Source: CAYRUD01 sp964427425 (GTDB lineage: Bacteria; Chlamydiota; Chlamydiia; Chlamydiales; FEN-1388). From it: a stretch of DNA of 64,000 nucleotides. This document shows positions 43,431 through 52,056 of this stretch, piece by piece. Numbering within the stretch: the first letter of the stretch is position 1; every line of letters starts with the position of its first letter. Made by a program: the position numbers and the translations under genes. The stretch lies in the NCBI GenBank assembly GCA_964427425.1, contig CAYRUD010000012.1:62001-126000 (forward strand), written 5' to 3'. The notes beneath the pieces were generated by a model. It did no database searches and was not told where the DNA came from. It worked only from the letters and a program-made list of their open reading frames with translations.

Positions 43431-45170
43431 TTACTTAAATAAGCCATATAATTGAGGTCTCAGCATCTCCTCTAATTCTTGAGCGAGCTCAAGCATCTTA
43501 ATAGATTCAACGCGCACATGATCGAGATGAAGCTCTTTTACTTTTTCTCTCACACGATCAAGATGCTCATCCGTAGTGAAAAGATACGTAAGATCTTCAC
43601 CTATTTTTAATGCCCCCTGATACATTTCCTCTTCGATAGTGACCTCCTGAAGGCGAGGAACAAATAGAGGTTTCCCTAAGACACTATTCGAAGCAAATAT
43701 TAAAGGCACCTTTCGCGCATTCTCTGGGTCTTCGTGATCACCTAGAATTGACATCTTGACAGACTCATCCGAAAGAAGCCCTTTTAGTCTTTCAGATCCA
43801 TTAATCCATTTAAAGAATAATGCTTGATCGTGGATACTTGAAAGCTCGTCAAATCCATGTGAGAAGCGATCTCTCAAGGTGTGCTCAACGCATCTATCTA
43901 TGTTGGAAGCTCCTTGACCTATCTCATCTTTTAATTCAGAGAACTTCTCAGGATAGATCGTCTGTAGCTTCTTTAACTCCCTTACAGTCTGGTAAATATT
44001 AGTCTCTGCAGCCGCAGCTTCAAACCATCTGGATGTACAGAGGAGCTTATCTAGCTCTTTGAGCGATCTATTCGAGCTGGACAGAAGCTCTGGCAATGCT
44101 GAGCGATCTTCCATCTTAGCAAATTCAATAGCAGTGCGAGCATCTCCTAAAGAGACTCCTGATATAGCCTTTTTGTTAAGGCCTAAATCATCATCTGAGC
44201 CTGAGTTCTGTCTGCCTGTTAGGATCAGTCGATTATCCTTTTGGAGTTCTCCTAAAGGCTTTAAATATCCTTCAGAATATTTCATGGAATCTTCTAATAC
44301 AGATAATTTAGAACCATGCATCCATGAAAGCTTTAAAAGAGGGAGCATCTTATATGGGTCAACATTATGAAAGCGCTCATCATTACGCATGACTCGAAAG
44401 GCTTCTCTTCGAAGGCTAGTATCTGAAGTGTAAAAAAGAAGCGCCTTCTTCAATCGACTCTGCAGCAAGAGCAAGAAAGAGATATAAGACTTCGTGTCAT
44501 CATTTGCTCGAATTCCAATTTTCGAGCAAATACGCTCTGCCATACGCTCAGTAACTTCCAGCATTGGATAACGGCCGGCATTTGCATTAAACTCATCTTT
44601 TTCTTCTTTCTCAAGATAAGCTGAAAAAAATGAAGTAAGAGCTTGCAACACATCCTTAGATCTCTCAAAAGCATTTAAGGTGCCATCTCGCACGAGCGAA
44701 ATATATGACCCGTGTACGAGTCGAGAAATAGCAGGCAATTTTGAGATAAAGTTTTCAGGGGCAAGCATCTCAGGAAGGCTATGCAAAAGCGGATTTAAAT
44801 CTTGATCGCTATTTTTTTTCTGAGTGAGCTTTCCCTCTAAATCATGCAAAGTCCTGCTACTTTTCAAAATTTCGGCATACAATTTACTTACTCGATCAGC
44901 CATGATATCGAGCTCTTCATAACATGATTCTGGAAGGCCTCCTGGAGAGCAGCTTAAATCATTGGTGCAGCGTATAGAAGGAGGATTGGATGCATCGTTT
45001 ATCCATGGCTTATATGAGCAATAGATGTTATTGACGACATTCTGTATAGCTTCTGGGACATTATGTATAAAGTTTGATAAATATTGCTGAACTCCTGCGC
45101 CCAGGTGCGTATTAGAATAAGAAGATGCGCTAGAAGATGAGGGCTGACAATTAGAGGGAATATTTGACAT
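43431..45170 (-). CDS. Unknown 579-residue protein, paralogue of 45295-47040
   Basis: Begins with a Ser-rich, disordered stretch (MSNIPSNCQPSSSSASSYSN), as in many type III secreted chlamydial proteins, followed by a helical region. The conserved core with the paralogue runs LLKLSWMHGSKLSVLEDSMKYSEGYLKPLGEL, then SGSDDDLGLNKKAISGVSLGDARTAIEFAK, and near the end KVPLIFASNSVLGKPLF and YQGALKIGEDLTYLFTT. The order HGS ... G-L-P-GEL ... GVSL..A..-A reminds me of ADP-ribosyltransferase folds, but this is not established. No membrane segments. Function unknown. Confidence 0.7.
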   Translation of the reverse strand: MSNIPSNCQPSSSSASSYSNTHLGAGVQQYLSNFIHNVPEAIQNVVNNIYCSYKPWINDASNPPSIRCTNDLSCSPGGLPESCYEELDIMADRVSKLYAEILKSSRTLHDLEGKLTQKKNSDQDLNPLLHSLPEMLAPENFISKLPAISRLVHGSYISLVRDGTLNAFERSKDVLQALTSFFSAYLEKEEKDEFNANAGRYPMLEVTERMAERICSKIGIRANDDTKSYISFLLLLQSRLKKALLFYTSDTSLRREAFRVMRNDERFHNVDPYKMLPLLKLSWMHGSKLSVLEDSMKYSEGYLKPLGELQKDNRLILTGRQNSGSDDDLGLNKKAISGVSLGDARTAIEFAKMEDRSALPELLSSSNRSLKELDKLLCTSRWFEAAAAETNIYQTVRELKKLQTIYPEKFSELKDEIGQGASNIDRCVEHTLRDRFSHGFDELSSIHDQALFFKWINGSERLKGLLSDESVKMSILGDHEDPENARKVPLIFASNSVLGKPLFVPRLQEVTIEEEMYQGALKIGEDLTYLFTTDEHLDRVREKVKELHLDHVRVESIKMLELAQELEEMLRPQLYGLFK

Positions 45171-45294
45171 GAAAGTATTATCCTTTTTCTTGAATTAGAA
45201 CTCCTTAATTTAGAGTATAATTAAGGAGACTGGCATCGATTATAATAATGGATTATTAAGCCGCTGTAAAAAGACATACTTGAGAGTGGTCCCA

Positions 45295-47040
45295 TCAATT
45301 TAAGCTAAAATCAAAGAGATTGCATAGTTTGGCTCGAAGTTTTCTCTCTAATATTCTTGCAAGCTCAAGCGTCTCAAAAGTTTCTACTTGAACCTGTTGA
45401 TCTAACCCCTCTTTCTTTACAGTTTCCTTGACAAGTTCTACTGATTCAGGGGTTGTAAAAACAAATTGAATATCTTTTCCAAGCTTCAAAGATCCTGGAT
45501 ATATATCCTCTGGCAAAGGCTCTCGTACAAGATGTATGTGAATTGGAATGCCAACGGCAGTGTTTGACGCAAAAAGAAGAGGGATCTTGCGTTTGATTTC
45601 ATGGTCTGAGCTGTATCTTCCCGAATGGGAAAATTCCTCTCTCTCCAACTCTCTTCTGATGTTCTGAGATCCTTTAATATTTTTGTACATCAACACCTTA
45701 TGATACCAATCAGTATGGTCAAAAAGAGCATCTGTTTTCTCTTGGAGTGATGTCTGAATGCATTCTTCAACTTTTGAAACAGCAAGGCTAAGTTTTGACT
45801 TTTTCTCCAAGAACTTCTTCGGATCCAAGTGCTTTAACATCTTAGATTTTTCAGCTATCCTGTAAAAAGAAGAGATAAGCTTATCATCATTATACCAGCG
45901 GTGTGTGCAAGCAAATTGATCAATATTACTCAAAAAAGAATCAATGTCGTTAGAAATGGCATCAAGTGAATAATTGTCATATTCTTTTGCATACTTAACA
46001 GCGATATTGGCATAAGGAAGAGACACCCCTGAAAGGGCATCTCTATTGATACCATGGTCCTCATCGGCTCCTAATTCTTGCTCACCTGTCATTACGAGCT
46101 GATTTTTCTTTAATAATTCCCCTAAAGGCATCAAGAATCCATCGGAGTAATGACATGCATCTTCAACAACGGAAAGTTTGGAGCCATGCATCCAAGTAAT
46201 AGAAAGAAGCTTTATAACTTTTTCTGGATCTGCTTCAGAAAAACGAATATCCTCGCTCATTATCTTATGAGCTTCTTTTAGTATGAGTTGATCCCTCAAT
46301 TGAAGGAGAACATGTTTTTTTAGTTCGCTTTGAAGTAAAAGCATGCTCCGAATCTTAAAAAAGAGATCCCTGCCAATAGTGAGACCTGTCCGATTTTCTA
46401 GTGCAAGGCGAAGACTTGTTGAGATATCTTTCACAGATTGCCGGCTCGCTTCTTCGCTATATTGAGAGATCTGCTGATCTGTCAAAAACATTGAATAGAA
46501 AGAGCGAAAGGATTCTAGTGTCTTTTTTGCAGCCAAAATATTGCCCTCTGAAGGCTCTCGGATAAAAGCTATGAGCATGCTATGTGTCAAGCGTAAGAGG
46601 TTCGGAATCGCGGCAACAAAATTCTCAGGCGTCGAAAGAGAATTTGGCAATTCAAGCAATCCTTTATCGATCTTACCCTCTTTCTTGGAATATAATTCGA
46701 ATAAATCGGAGTAGATTTCCTGCTTGAGGGATCTTTCAAAGAATTTTCGAACATCATCGACAAGCTGCTTTATCTCCTCATCACAAAGAAGACACACTTT
46801 TTGGGATGGTACTGATGGCTCTACATTAACAAATCGAACAGGTTGACCTTCTTGGATGATGCCTGGGGTTATTACTCCAATATTATCAAGAGAGAACCAA
46901 TCATGAAATAAATCAGAAACCCTCTGGATTGATTGCGGGATATATTTCTGTAACCATGAATTTTGATTGTGCTGATGAGCAAGTGAGCTACTTGTTGAGG
47001 TGATTGAAGCAAGCTGATGAAGGGCAGGCACGTTATTCAT
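45295..47040 (-). CDS. Unknown 581-residue protein, paralogue of 43431-45170
   Basis: Same architecture as its neighbour: polar Ser/Gln-rich N-terminus, an amphipathic stretch (LQKYIPQSIQRVSDLFHDWF), helical middle, and the conserved core LLSITWMHGSKLSVVEDACHYSDGFLMPLGEL, GADEDHGINRDALSGVSLPYANIAVKYAK, IPLLFASNTAVGIPIHI and YPGSLKLGKDIQFVFTT. The matching blocks are far better conserved than the N-terminal parts, which argues for a shared catalytic or binding function in the core. The ATG at 47040 has AAGGGA 8 bases upstream. The pair probably arose by tandem duplication. Each gene has its own AT-rich upstream spacer. Confidence 0.7.
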   Translation of the reverse strand: MNNVPALHQLASITSTSSSLAHQHNQNSWLQKYIPQSIQRVSDLFHDWFSLDNIGVITPGIIQEGQPVRFVNVEPSVPSQKVCLLCDEEIKQLVDDVRKFFERSLKQEIYSDLFELYSKKEGKIDKGLLELPNSLSTPENFVAAIPNLLRLTHSMLIAFIREPSEGNILAAKKTLESFRSFYSMFLTDQQISQYSEEASRQSVKDISTSLRLALENRTGLTIGRDLFFKIRSMLLLQSELKKHVLLQLRDQLILKEAHKIMSEDIRFSEADPEKVIKLLSITWMHGSKLSVVEDACHYSDGFLMPLGELLKKNQLVMTGEQELGADEDHGINRDALSGVSLPYANIAVKYAKEYDNYSLDAISNDIDSFLSNIDQFACTHRWYNDDKLISSFYRIAEKSKMLKHLDPKKFLEKKSKLSLAVSKVEECIQTSLQEKTDALFDHTDWYHKVLMYKNIKGSQNIRRELEREEFSHSGRYSSDHEIKRKIPLLFASNTAVGIPIHIHLVREPLPEDIYPGSLKLGKDIQFVFTTPESVELVKETVKKEGLDQQVQVETFETLELARILERKLRAKLCNLFDFSLN

Positions 47041-47247
47041 CAAATCTATCCCTTAAACATTCATTTAATGATTAAATTATTTAATTATAAATCCTTTAAT
47101 TAATTATTTGAATAACATTTTAACAAAACAATGTAGTAATTAGTTCATTTGCGCTGAAGTAAAATAGAATCCATAATACAAAAATCCAGTTCTTCGTAAA
47201 TGTGGCCGATTCAAAATGATAAATGGCTAGAAGGAGGGCAGTTACTT

Positions 47248-47943
47248 ATGGTATTCGATCATATCGTTATTCTGAATACTGTGTATGCGATCATCTTCGT
47301 TTTCTTAATTGGTATTCCTCTCACAAAGATATCCCAAAATGACCTCAAACAAGCGACAAAGCTCAATTTTATTTTAAGAAAATTATACTCAGCAAATACC
47401 AACGAGATCGTGAAAGAGGAGTATGCGAGAGGAATAAAAGAGTGTCCTGAATATAGCGACACTATAGATGCGGCAGTAAGAGAGATCTCATCAACAACCC
47501 CTCTTTTCGAGGCTAAAGATCTGGAAGTACGGAAGAGCTGGAAAAGAGCGTTTTATTCCTTTTATTTATTTAAAATCCTCTTTTCTATAATGGCTCTGCA
47601 ATTCGCCATGAATTTAATCCTTAAAAAACCTATTCCGTCTGAGAGTTGGGCATTTCTTGCCAGTGGCTATGTCCTTTCCTTAATAATTCCTGCACTTTTC
47701 CTCTTTCTATCCGCATATAAAGGTCGGTTTATATGGCCTTTAAGATATGTATACTTCATTCTTCTCATAGAGATGTTCGGTTTGCTTTTCGAATATAATA
47801 ATCCCCTTAATTGGATAGGGGTCGCTTTATGTGGTAATCTGTGGTTTCAAAGTACGAGACTAAGAATACTCAATCAAAAGGCAAAACACATAGATTGGCT
47901 TGATTTTTTGAAAAGTCGATTTCAAATAGGGCTATCTTCCTAA
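47248..47943 (+). CDS. Multi-pass membrane protein of unknown function
   Basis: About 231 residues. The ATG at 47248 follows AGGAGGG at 47232-47238, an ideal distance, so the earlier in-frame ATG at 47200 is unlikely. Hydrophobic segments: IVILNTVYAIIFVFLIGIPL, ILFSIMALQFAMNLIL, SWAFLASGYVLSLIIPALFLFLSA, and YVYFILLIEMFGLLFEY, suggesting four or five membrane passes with a cytoplasmic loop of ~70 residues after the first. No family recognised. It stands alone in an accessory region. Confidence 0.65.
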   Translation: MVFDHIVILNTVYAIIFVFLIGIPLTKISQNDLKQATKLNFILRKLYSANTNEIVKEEYARGIKECPEYSDTIDAAVREISSTTPLFEAKDLEVRKSWKRAFYSFYLFKILFSIMALQFAMNLILKKPIPSESWAFLASGYVLSLIIPALFLFLSAYKGRFIWPLRYVYFILLIEMFGLLFEYNNPLNWIGVALCGNLWFQSTRLRILNQKAKHIDWLDFLKSRFQIGLSS

Positions 47944-48155
47944 GAGCATCAAAAAAAAGAATGCTGGGGAAATCAAATGAAAAGCCTAAAGAGGAAGAGA
48001 CAAGCCTTGTACTCTTTATAAAATCCTAATAAAAAATTATTATAATTATTTCATCGACTTTACATATAACATTTTTGATTAGCTAATATTAAAAAACTAA
48101 CACTTTAGTTTTGAGCAAATTGCCTTGAAACTACATACATCTTAACGAGGATCTA

Positions 48156-49472
48156 ATGGTTTCAAACAGTACATTACAATTTTTACAAGCGCCAGAACTA
48201 TTAAGGCAGCTCGAAGAAGATAATACTTTCATTTCATTCGAAAAACAAGAGAACCAAAATACTGAGTTTAAAATTGTAAAGCTTTGCTTTTTTGAAAGCA
48301 TTCTGCGAAAGCTATTTGGCTCATTCGGACTTTATCGCAGCACACATAAAAACGAAGTCCTATCTTTTCTAAAAGCAGAGCTTAAGCCTTTGATCTCATT
48401 TCAGGACAACGTAAGTGATATTAAGAAAGTTGTCCGTATCGCTCGAAAAGTACTAAATTTGCACACCACAAGTGATGAGCTAAGCCAATCAGTCACTGAT
48501 GAAGTTACAAATAAAATCACCCGCCCTGAGGACAGGGATACTTTTAAAAAAACAGTGGCTTTCGTCGAAAGGAATCTTGATCAAATCAGAGAGCTTAAGA
48601 ATGAAGGCGCAGGGTTTACACTTAAAGCAAATGGGGAAGACCGCTTACGTGTCGCTGTTAACGCAGAAGGAATTAAAATCTTAGGAAGAAAGATTCTAGG
48701 AGCTGGCGGCTTCAAGAAAGTGAAGACAGCATTTGATGTTGAAAAGAGCAAGCCTCTTGCACGTGCTGTCATGGTCGTAAGCAACCCCAATATGAATTTC
48801 TTACAACGCACGATCAAAAACCTCTTCTCTAGAGCTCGCTTCGCACAAAATGAGCTGCATTTTCTTAAGCAAGTACGAGGAGAGCCAACTTGTATTCAAC
48901 TCGACACTAGCTATATGAGTGTGAATAAAAGAGGATACCACAAGCTTAATATGCTCATGGAGCTTGCAGATGGCGATCTCTCAGATCTGTTACGAACCAG
49001 AAATCTTTCAGAAGTACAGCTGCTTGACATCACATCCCAGCTCATTGATAGTATAGTCGCCCTCTCGAGGAGGGAGATCTGGCATAGAGATATTAAGCCA
49101 CTCAACTTCTTATATACCGCTAAGGATAACGATCGCTACGATGTCCGCCTAGCTGATTTCGGGCTAGCAGTACCTAACCGAGATGTGATCGCAGAGAAGT
49201 TTCCAGCAGGAACCTACGGATACATGGCGCCCGAGAACAACCGATTTTTCCGCCTTACAAATGGAAAAGAGGGCGACATCTACTCGTTAGGTCAAACCCT
49301 TGATGATATCTTTCCCTTTGGCAGGAGCCCTCAATTTATCCGCGACTTGATTGCAGAGATGTTACGAGTCAATCCACAAGAGAGACCTTCCGCTGAGGAG
49401 CTTCAAAGAAAGTTTCAAGAAGAGCTTACAAACTATAATGCAGAGATGGCAGCACAAATTATCCAGCAATAG
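48156..49472 (+). CDS. Ser/Thr protein kinase without beta-3 lysine (WNK-like)
   Basis: A 438-residue protein. The first ~175 residues are helical and unrecognised. The kinase domain has ILGAGGFKKVKTAFD (about 180), the alpha-C glutamate in AQNELHFLKQ, the catalytic loop WHRDIKPLNFLY (about 309), LADFGLAV (about 334) and PAGTYGYMAPENN. Where the Val-Ala-x-Lys should be, it reads ARAVMVV, with no lysine. As in the kinase at 12152-13984, a Lys lies in the glycine loop (GGFKKV), the place used by WNK kinases. GAGGA precedes the ATG by 5 bases. Several such kinases are typical of environmental chlamydiae. Confidence 0.85.
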   Translation: MVSNSTLQFLQAPELLRQLEEDNTFISFEKQENQNTEFKIVKLCFFESILRKLFGSFGLYRSTHKNEVLSFLKAELKPLISFQDNVSDIKKVVRIARKVLNLHTTSDELSQSVTDEVTNKITRPEDRDTFKKTVAFVERNLDQIRELKNEGAGFTLKANGEDRLRVAVNAEGIKILGRKILGAGGFKKVKTAFDVEKSKPLARAVMVVSNPNMNFLQRTIKNLFSRARFAQNELHFLKQVRGEPTCIQLDTSYMSVNKRGYHKLNMLMELADGDLSDLLRTRNLSEVQLLDITSQLIDSIVALSRREIWHRDIKPLNFLYTAKDNDRYDVRLADFGLAVPNRDVIAEKFPAGTYGYMAPENNRFFRLTNGKEGDIYSLGQTLDDIFPFGRSPQFIRDLIAEMLRVNPQERPSAEELQRKFQEELTNYNAEMAAQIIQQ

Positions 49473-49488
49473 GTATACTGCAGGTTGG

Positions 49489-49514
49489 ACACCTTCAAGC
49501 CCATGGAGGTGTTC
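49489..49514 (+). terminator. Weak hairpin after the kinase gene
   Basis: ACACCT (49489-49494) pairs with AGGTGT (49507-49512), followed by TCTTTAAAA. It is a short stem 17 bases beyond the stop codon. Confidence 0.45.
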
Positions 49515-49576
49515 TTTAAAAAGAAATATCGCCAGATGACTGGATAAGCGTTAAGTAAAAGGAGTCACGATTCACA

Positions 49577-49795
49577 ATGCCGCATATCATTGTAAAACTC
49601 TATCCCGGCAGGTCAGAAGAGCAAAAGAGCAAGCTTGCCGAAGAAATTACGAAAGACGTCATTGCTATTGCAAAATGTGATGAAAAGACAGTCTCCGTAG
49701 CTTTTGAAGAAATCAGGCCTGAAGATTGGGCTGAGAAAGTCTATAAGCCAGATATCTTAGGAAGCTCTGAGAAGCTCTACAAAAAACCTGGATAA
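49577..49795 (+). CDS. pptA: 4-oxalocrotonate tautomerase family protein PptA
   Basis: A 72-residue tautomerase. After removal of Met, Pro1 is the catalytic base (MPHIIVKLYPG). The whole chain follows the E. coli PptA (YdcE) pattern: MPHI.VK..P, EEQK.KLAEEIT, and the ending IRPEDWAEKVYKPDI..SEKLYKKPG. Family members catalyse keto-enol conversion of small aromatic or oxo acids; the physiological substrate of PptA is unknown. AAGGAG lies 12 bases before the ATG. It is the last ordinary gene before the lanthipeptide cluster. Confidence 0.88.
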   Translation: MPHIIVKLYPGRSEEQKSKLAEEITKDVIAIAKCDEKTVSVAFEEIRPEDWAEKVYKPDILGSSEKLYKKPG

Positions 49796-50146
49796 ATCAC
49801 TTAATAGCTTAAGAAAGAGATCCCTCCGGAGCTGAAATGCGAATTATCAGCTCGACCCATTCTACACATGCTGCGAAAATGGGCATAACGCCGAAGATCT
49901 ACTAAAATAGCTCTTTTCAGCGCGAAAAATGCTTAGAATGAGTGTATTGCATCAACTCTTATCGCCTTCTGATGGTTTCTATTTTACTGAGATAATCTCG
50001 CTTTACAATTGTTACTCATTTGACGAAAAAACCTCGCTTTGATCAATCTTAAGTGCATAACCCTGCTCAGGGTTATGCAATAGATAATATTAATGAATTT
50101 CGCGCTTTACAGCGATAAGACTATCATGTCTACGAGGAGTCCTGCT
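49796..50146. other. Upstream regulatory region of the lanthipeptide cluster
   Basis: No gene in 351 bases. It contains the 26-bp palindrome described separately, an AT-rich stretch right after it (tagataatattaatg, with GATAAT at 50083-50088 as a possible -10) and a TTGACG at 50020-50025 whose distance to GATAAT is too large for an ordinary promoter. Transcription of the cluster most likely starts in this region. Confidence 0.5.
50054..50079. promoter_or_regulatory. 26-bp palindrome upstream of the lanthipeptide precursor
   Basis: TGCATAACCCTG (50054-50065) and CAGGGTTATGCA (50068-50079) are perfect inverted copies separated by two bases. It lies 67 bases before the precursor start and next to a possible -10 box. 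It could be a dimeric repressor operator or a 5'-leader hairpin. No T-run follows, so it is unlikely to be a terminator. Confidence 0.65.
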
Positions 50147-50383
50147 ATGGAAATCCCAAAGATACCAAACCCCTTTTCTCACTATGACAATCAATTCCCC
50201 CTAAAGAAGTATGACGATGAGCAACCTGATGAAGAGATCTCAGAGGATCCGCCAGTTGATTATGATCTTGATATAGAAATTCAAGAACGCCCTCTTACAC
50301 CAAATCAACTAAAAACAACTCAATGTATGGGCTCCTATTCATGCACCTGCAGCTGTGAAAGGACGTGTGGTGGTGGATGCTAA
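50147..50383 (+). CDS. lanA: Class I lanthipeptide precursor peptide
   Basis: A 78-residue peptide. GAGGAG at 50134-50139 sits 7 bases before the ATG at 50147, so the in-frame ATGs at 50126 and upstream are unlikely starts. The first ~58 residues form an acidic leader containing DYDLDIEIQE, which fits the FNLD-type box bound by LanB enzymes (Y-D-L-D-I). The C-terminus is CMGSYSCTCSCERTCGGGC, with six Cys and four Ser/Thr, plus two Thr just before; these can give Dha/Dhb and up to six thioether rings, limited by the Ser/Thr count. It directly precedes lanC and lanB. The leader cleavage point is not evident. Confidence 0.85.
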   Translation: MEIPKIPNPFSHYDNQFPLKKYDDEQPDEEISEDPPVDYDLDIEIQERPLTPNQLKTTQCMGSYSCTCSCERTCGGGC

Positions 50384-50482
50384 TATGGCTGCCAATCCAC
50401 TCTTTTTAAGTTCGAGCACAAACAAAATAGTCTAGCTATTTCCACTAGTCTATCGAAAGCTATTATATTAATAGCTAAAGGC

Positions 50483-50558
50483 AAGACCATTCAGGTAGTA
50501 CCCAGCACATCATCAACAGTTCACAACTTAAGGATGTGCGAGTACTACCCGAGGTCTT
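50483..50558 (+). repeat. Three-tier hairpin between precursor and lanC
   Basis: Three nested perfect stems: AAGACC (50483-50488) with GGTCTT (50553-50558), GGTAGTAC (50494-50501) with GTACTACC (50542-50549), and GCACATC (50505-50511) with GATGTGC (50533-50539), around a 21-base loop. No T-run follows. In lantibiotic operons a stem-loop after the precursor gene commonly limits read-through so that precursor exceeds enzymes; the same role is inferred here. The rest of the 323-base spacer (50384-50706) shows no gene. Confidence 0.75.
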
Positions 50559-50706
50559 CATAAGACACTTAATCTAATGCCTTCGACAACGCGAATAAAT
50601 CTTTTTTGAGACTTAAAGCAATCAGAACTAATACCGGGATTAGATACCAGCATATAAGTTTACTGAACATCAACCTCACATACTGCCATATCTTGATGGA
50701 GCATAT

Positions 50707-52056
50707 ATGCCTTTACTCTCTGACTCTCCTATCCTTCAACATCTCCTTCATCAATTAGAAGACCCCTTAGAAGTCAAAGCATCCGCAGATGAACTAGTTC
50801 AAGCTCATGAGAACCCATATTTTCAATCCCCTCAACAATATTGGAGCGACTTAGCACTTGCTGGAGGCTACCCTAGCATCTTGCTTCTCCTTGCTGTTCT
50901 GCAAAAAAAAGGACTACTGATTGACGATCAGGAGAAACTGATTCACAGGTATGTATTAGCAATCAAGAAATCAATAGAAGATACTGCGATTGCCAATCTA
51001 TCCCTCTTTGGGGGACTAACAGGAGCATGCTTTGCAATTCAACAAGTTTCTTTAGAAGGAAACCGATATGCACGCATGTTGCAGACCATGAACTCATATC
51101 TCATCAATAGAGTGAGATGTGAGTACATTGAGCCCATACAAGAGAAAGTACAGCAGCGAACACCAATTTCTTCTTACCTCTATGATGTCATCAGCGGTAT
51201 CTCAGGAATCGGACGCTACTTTCTAGAGGATCTCTCCCAACCCCATTTTCAAGAGATTTCACAGGAAATAGCTCAGGTCTTAGTTGATATGTGCGATGAA
51301 GTATCCATACATGGGAAAAAGGTTCATGGATGGTATCTGTCCTCTAATGATCCTATTAATTGGGATCTAAAAAATTCTTCTTCTCTCGGCAATTTTAATC
51401 TAGGACTTGCTCATGGAGTCACAGGAATTTTAGCTTTCTTATCAAGCGCCTTGTTGCGTGGGGTTCATGTAGAGAGACAAAAAGAAACAATACAAAAAAT
51501 CGCTACTTGGATTCAAAAAAAGTCATTTTACTACGATTCAAGTATCCAATGGCCGGATAAAATCTCATGGGAAGAGGAAGTCGAAAACAAACCCTCAGAA
51601 AAAATGAGATATAAAAATGCCTGGTGCTACGGAACTCCTGGCATCTCTAGAGCTCTTTTTCTTGCCGGTAAAGCTCTCGAAGATAATAAACTGAGAAAAT
51701 TCGCTCTAGAGGCGTACTATAGTATCTCTCAAGGAGATCCCTCAAATTGGCTGCCAATAAGTCCATCTCTTTGCCATGGCGTTGCAGGGCTTTTGCTGAT
51801 TACCAAGGAAATGGCAATAGAAAGTGAATGTAAAGACCTTTTGCCTATGCTTAAAGAGCTAGATACAAGACTGATTTCAAAATATAGCTCAGAATTTCCA
51901 TTCGGCTTTCAAGATGTTGAGTTCGATCAATCAGGAACCCCTATTTATCTCAATAAAATAGGGCTCTTGGATGGATCCGTCGGAATTCTTCTTACGCTGC
52001 TGACCATCAATGACTCAGACTCTAAATGGCACACCCCATTTCTTATCTATGCGTGA
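50707..52056 (+). CDS. lanC: Lanthipeptide cyclase LanC
   Basis: A 449-residue cytoplasmic cyclase that adds Cys thiols to dehydrated residues. The double-barrel LanC motifs are intact: NLGLAHGVTGILAFL with the acid/base His (about residue 236), NAWCYGTPGISRALFLAG with zinc ligand Cys (about 306), and SLCHGVAGLLLI with zinc ligands Cys356 and His357. Spacing agrees with NisC. A ggag lies about 8 bases before the ATG. Its stop overlaps the lanB start in ATGCGTGA, so the two enzymes are translationally coupled. Confidence 0.93.
   Translation: MPLLSDSPILQHLLHQLEDPLEVKASADELVQAHENPYFQSPQQYWSDLALAGGYPSILLLLAVLQKKGLLIDDQEKLIHRYVLAIKKSIEDTAIANLSLFGGLTGACFAIQQVSLEGNRYARMLQTMNSYLINRVRCEYIEPIQEKVQQRTPISSYLYDVISGISGIGRYFLEDLSQPHFQEISQEIAQVLVDMCDEVSIHGKKVHGWYLSSNDPINWDLKNSSSLGNFNLGLAHGVTGILAFLSSALLRGVHVERQKETIQKIATWIQKKSFYYDSSIQWPDKISWEEEVENKPSEKMRYKNAWCYGTPGISRALFLAGKALEDNKLRKFALEAYYSISQGDPSNWLPISPSLCHGVAGLLLITKEMAIESECKDLLPMLKELDTRLISKYSSEFPFGFQDVEFDQSGTPIYLNKIGLLDGSVGILLTLLTINDSDSKWHTPFLIYA

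Noticed and set aside
50093..50146. Earlier in-frame starts for the lanthipeptide precursor (50093, 50126)
   Set aside because: Neither has a ribosome site, whereas GAGGAG lies 7 bases before the ATG at 50147.
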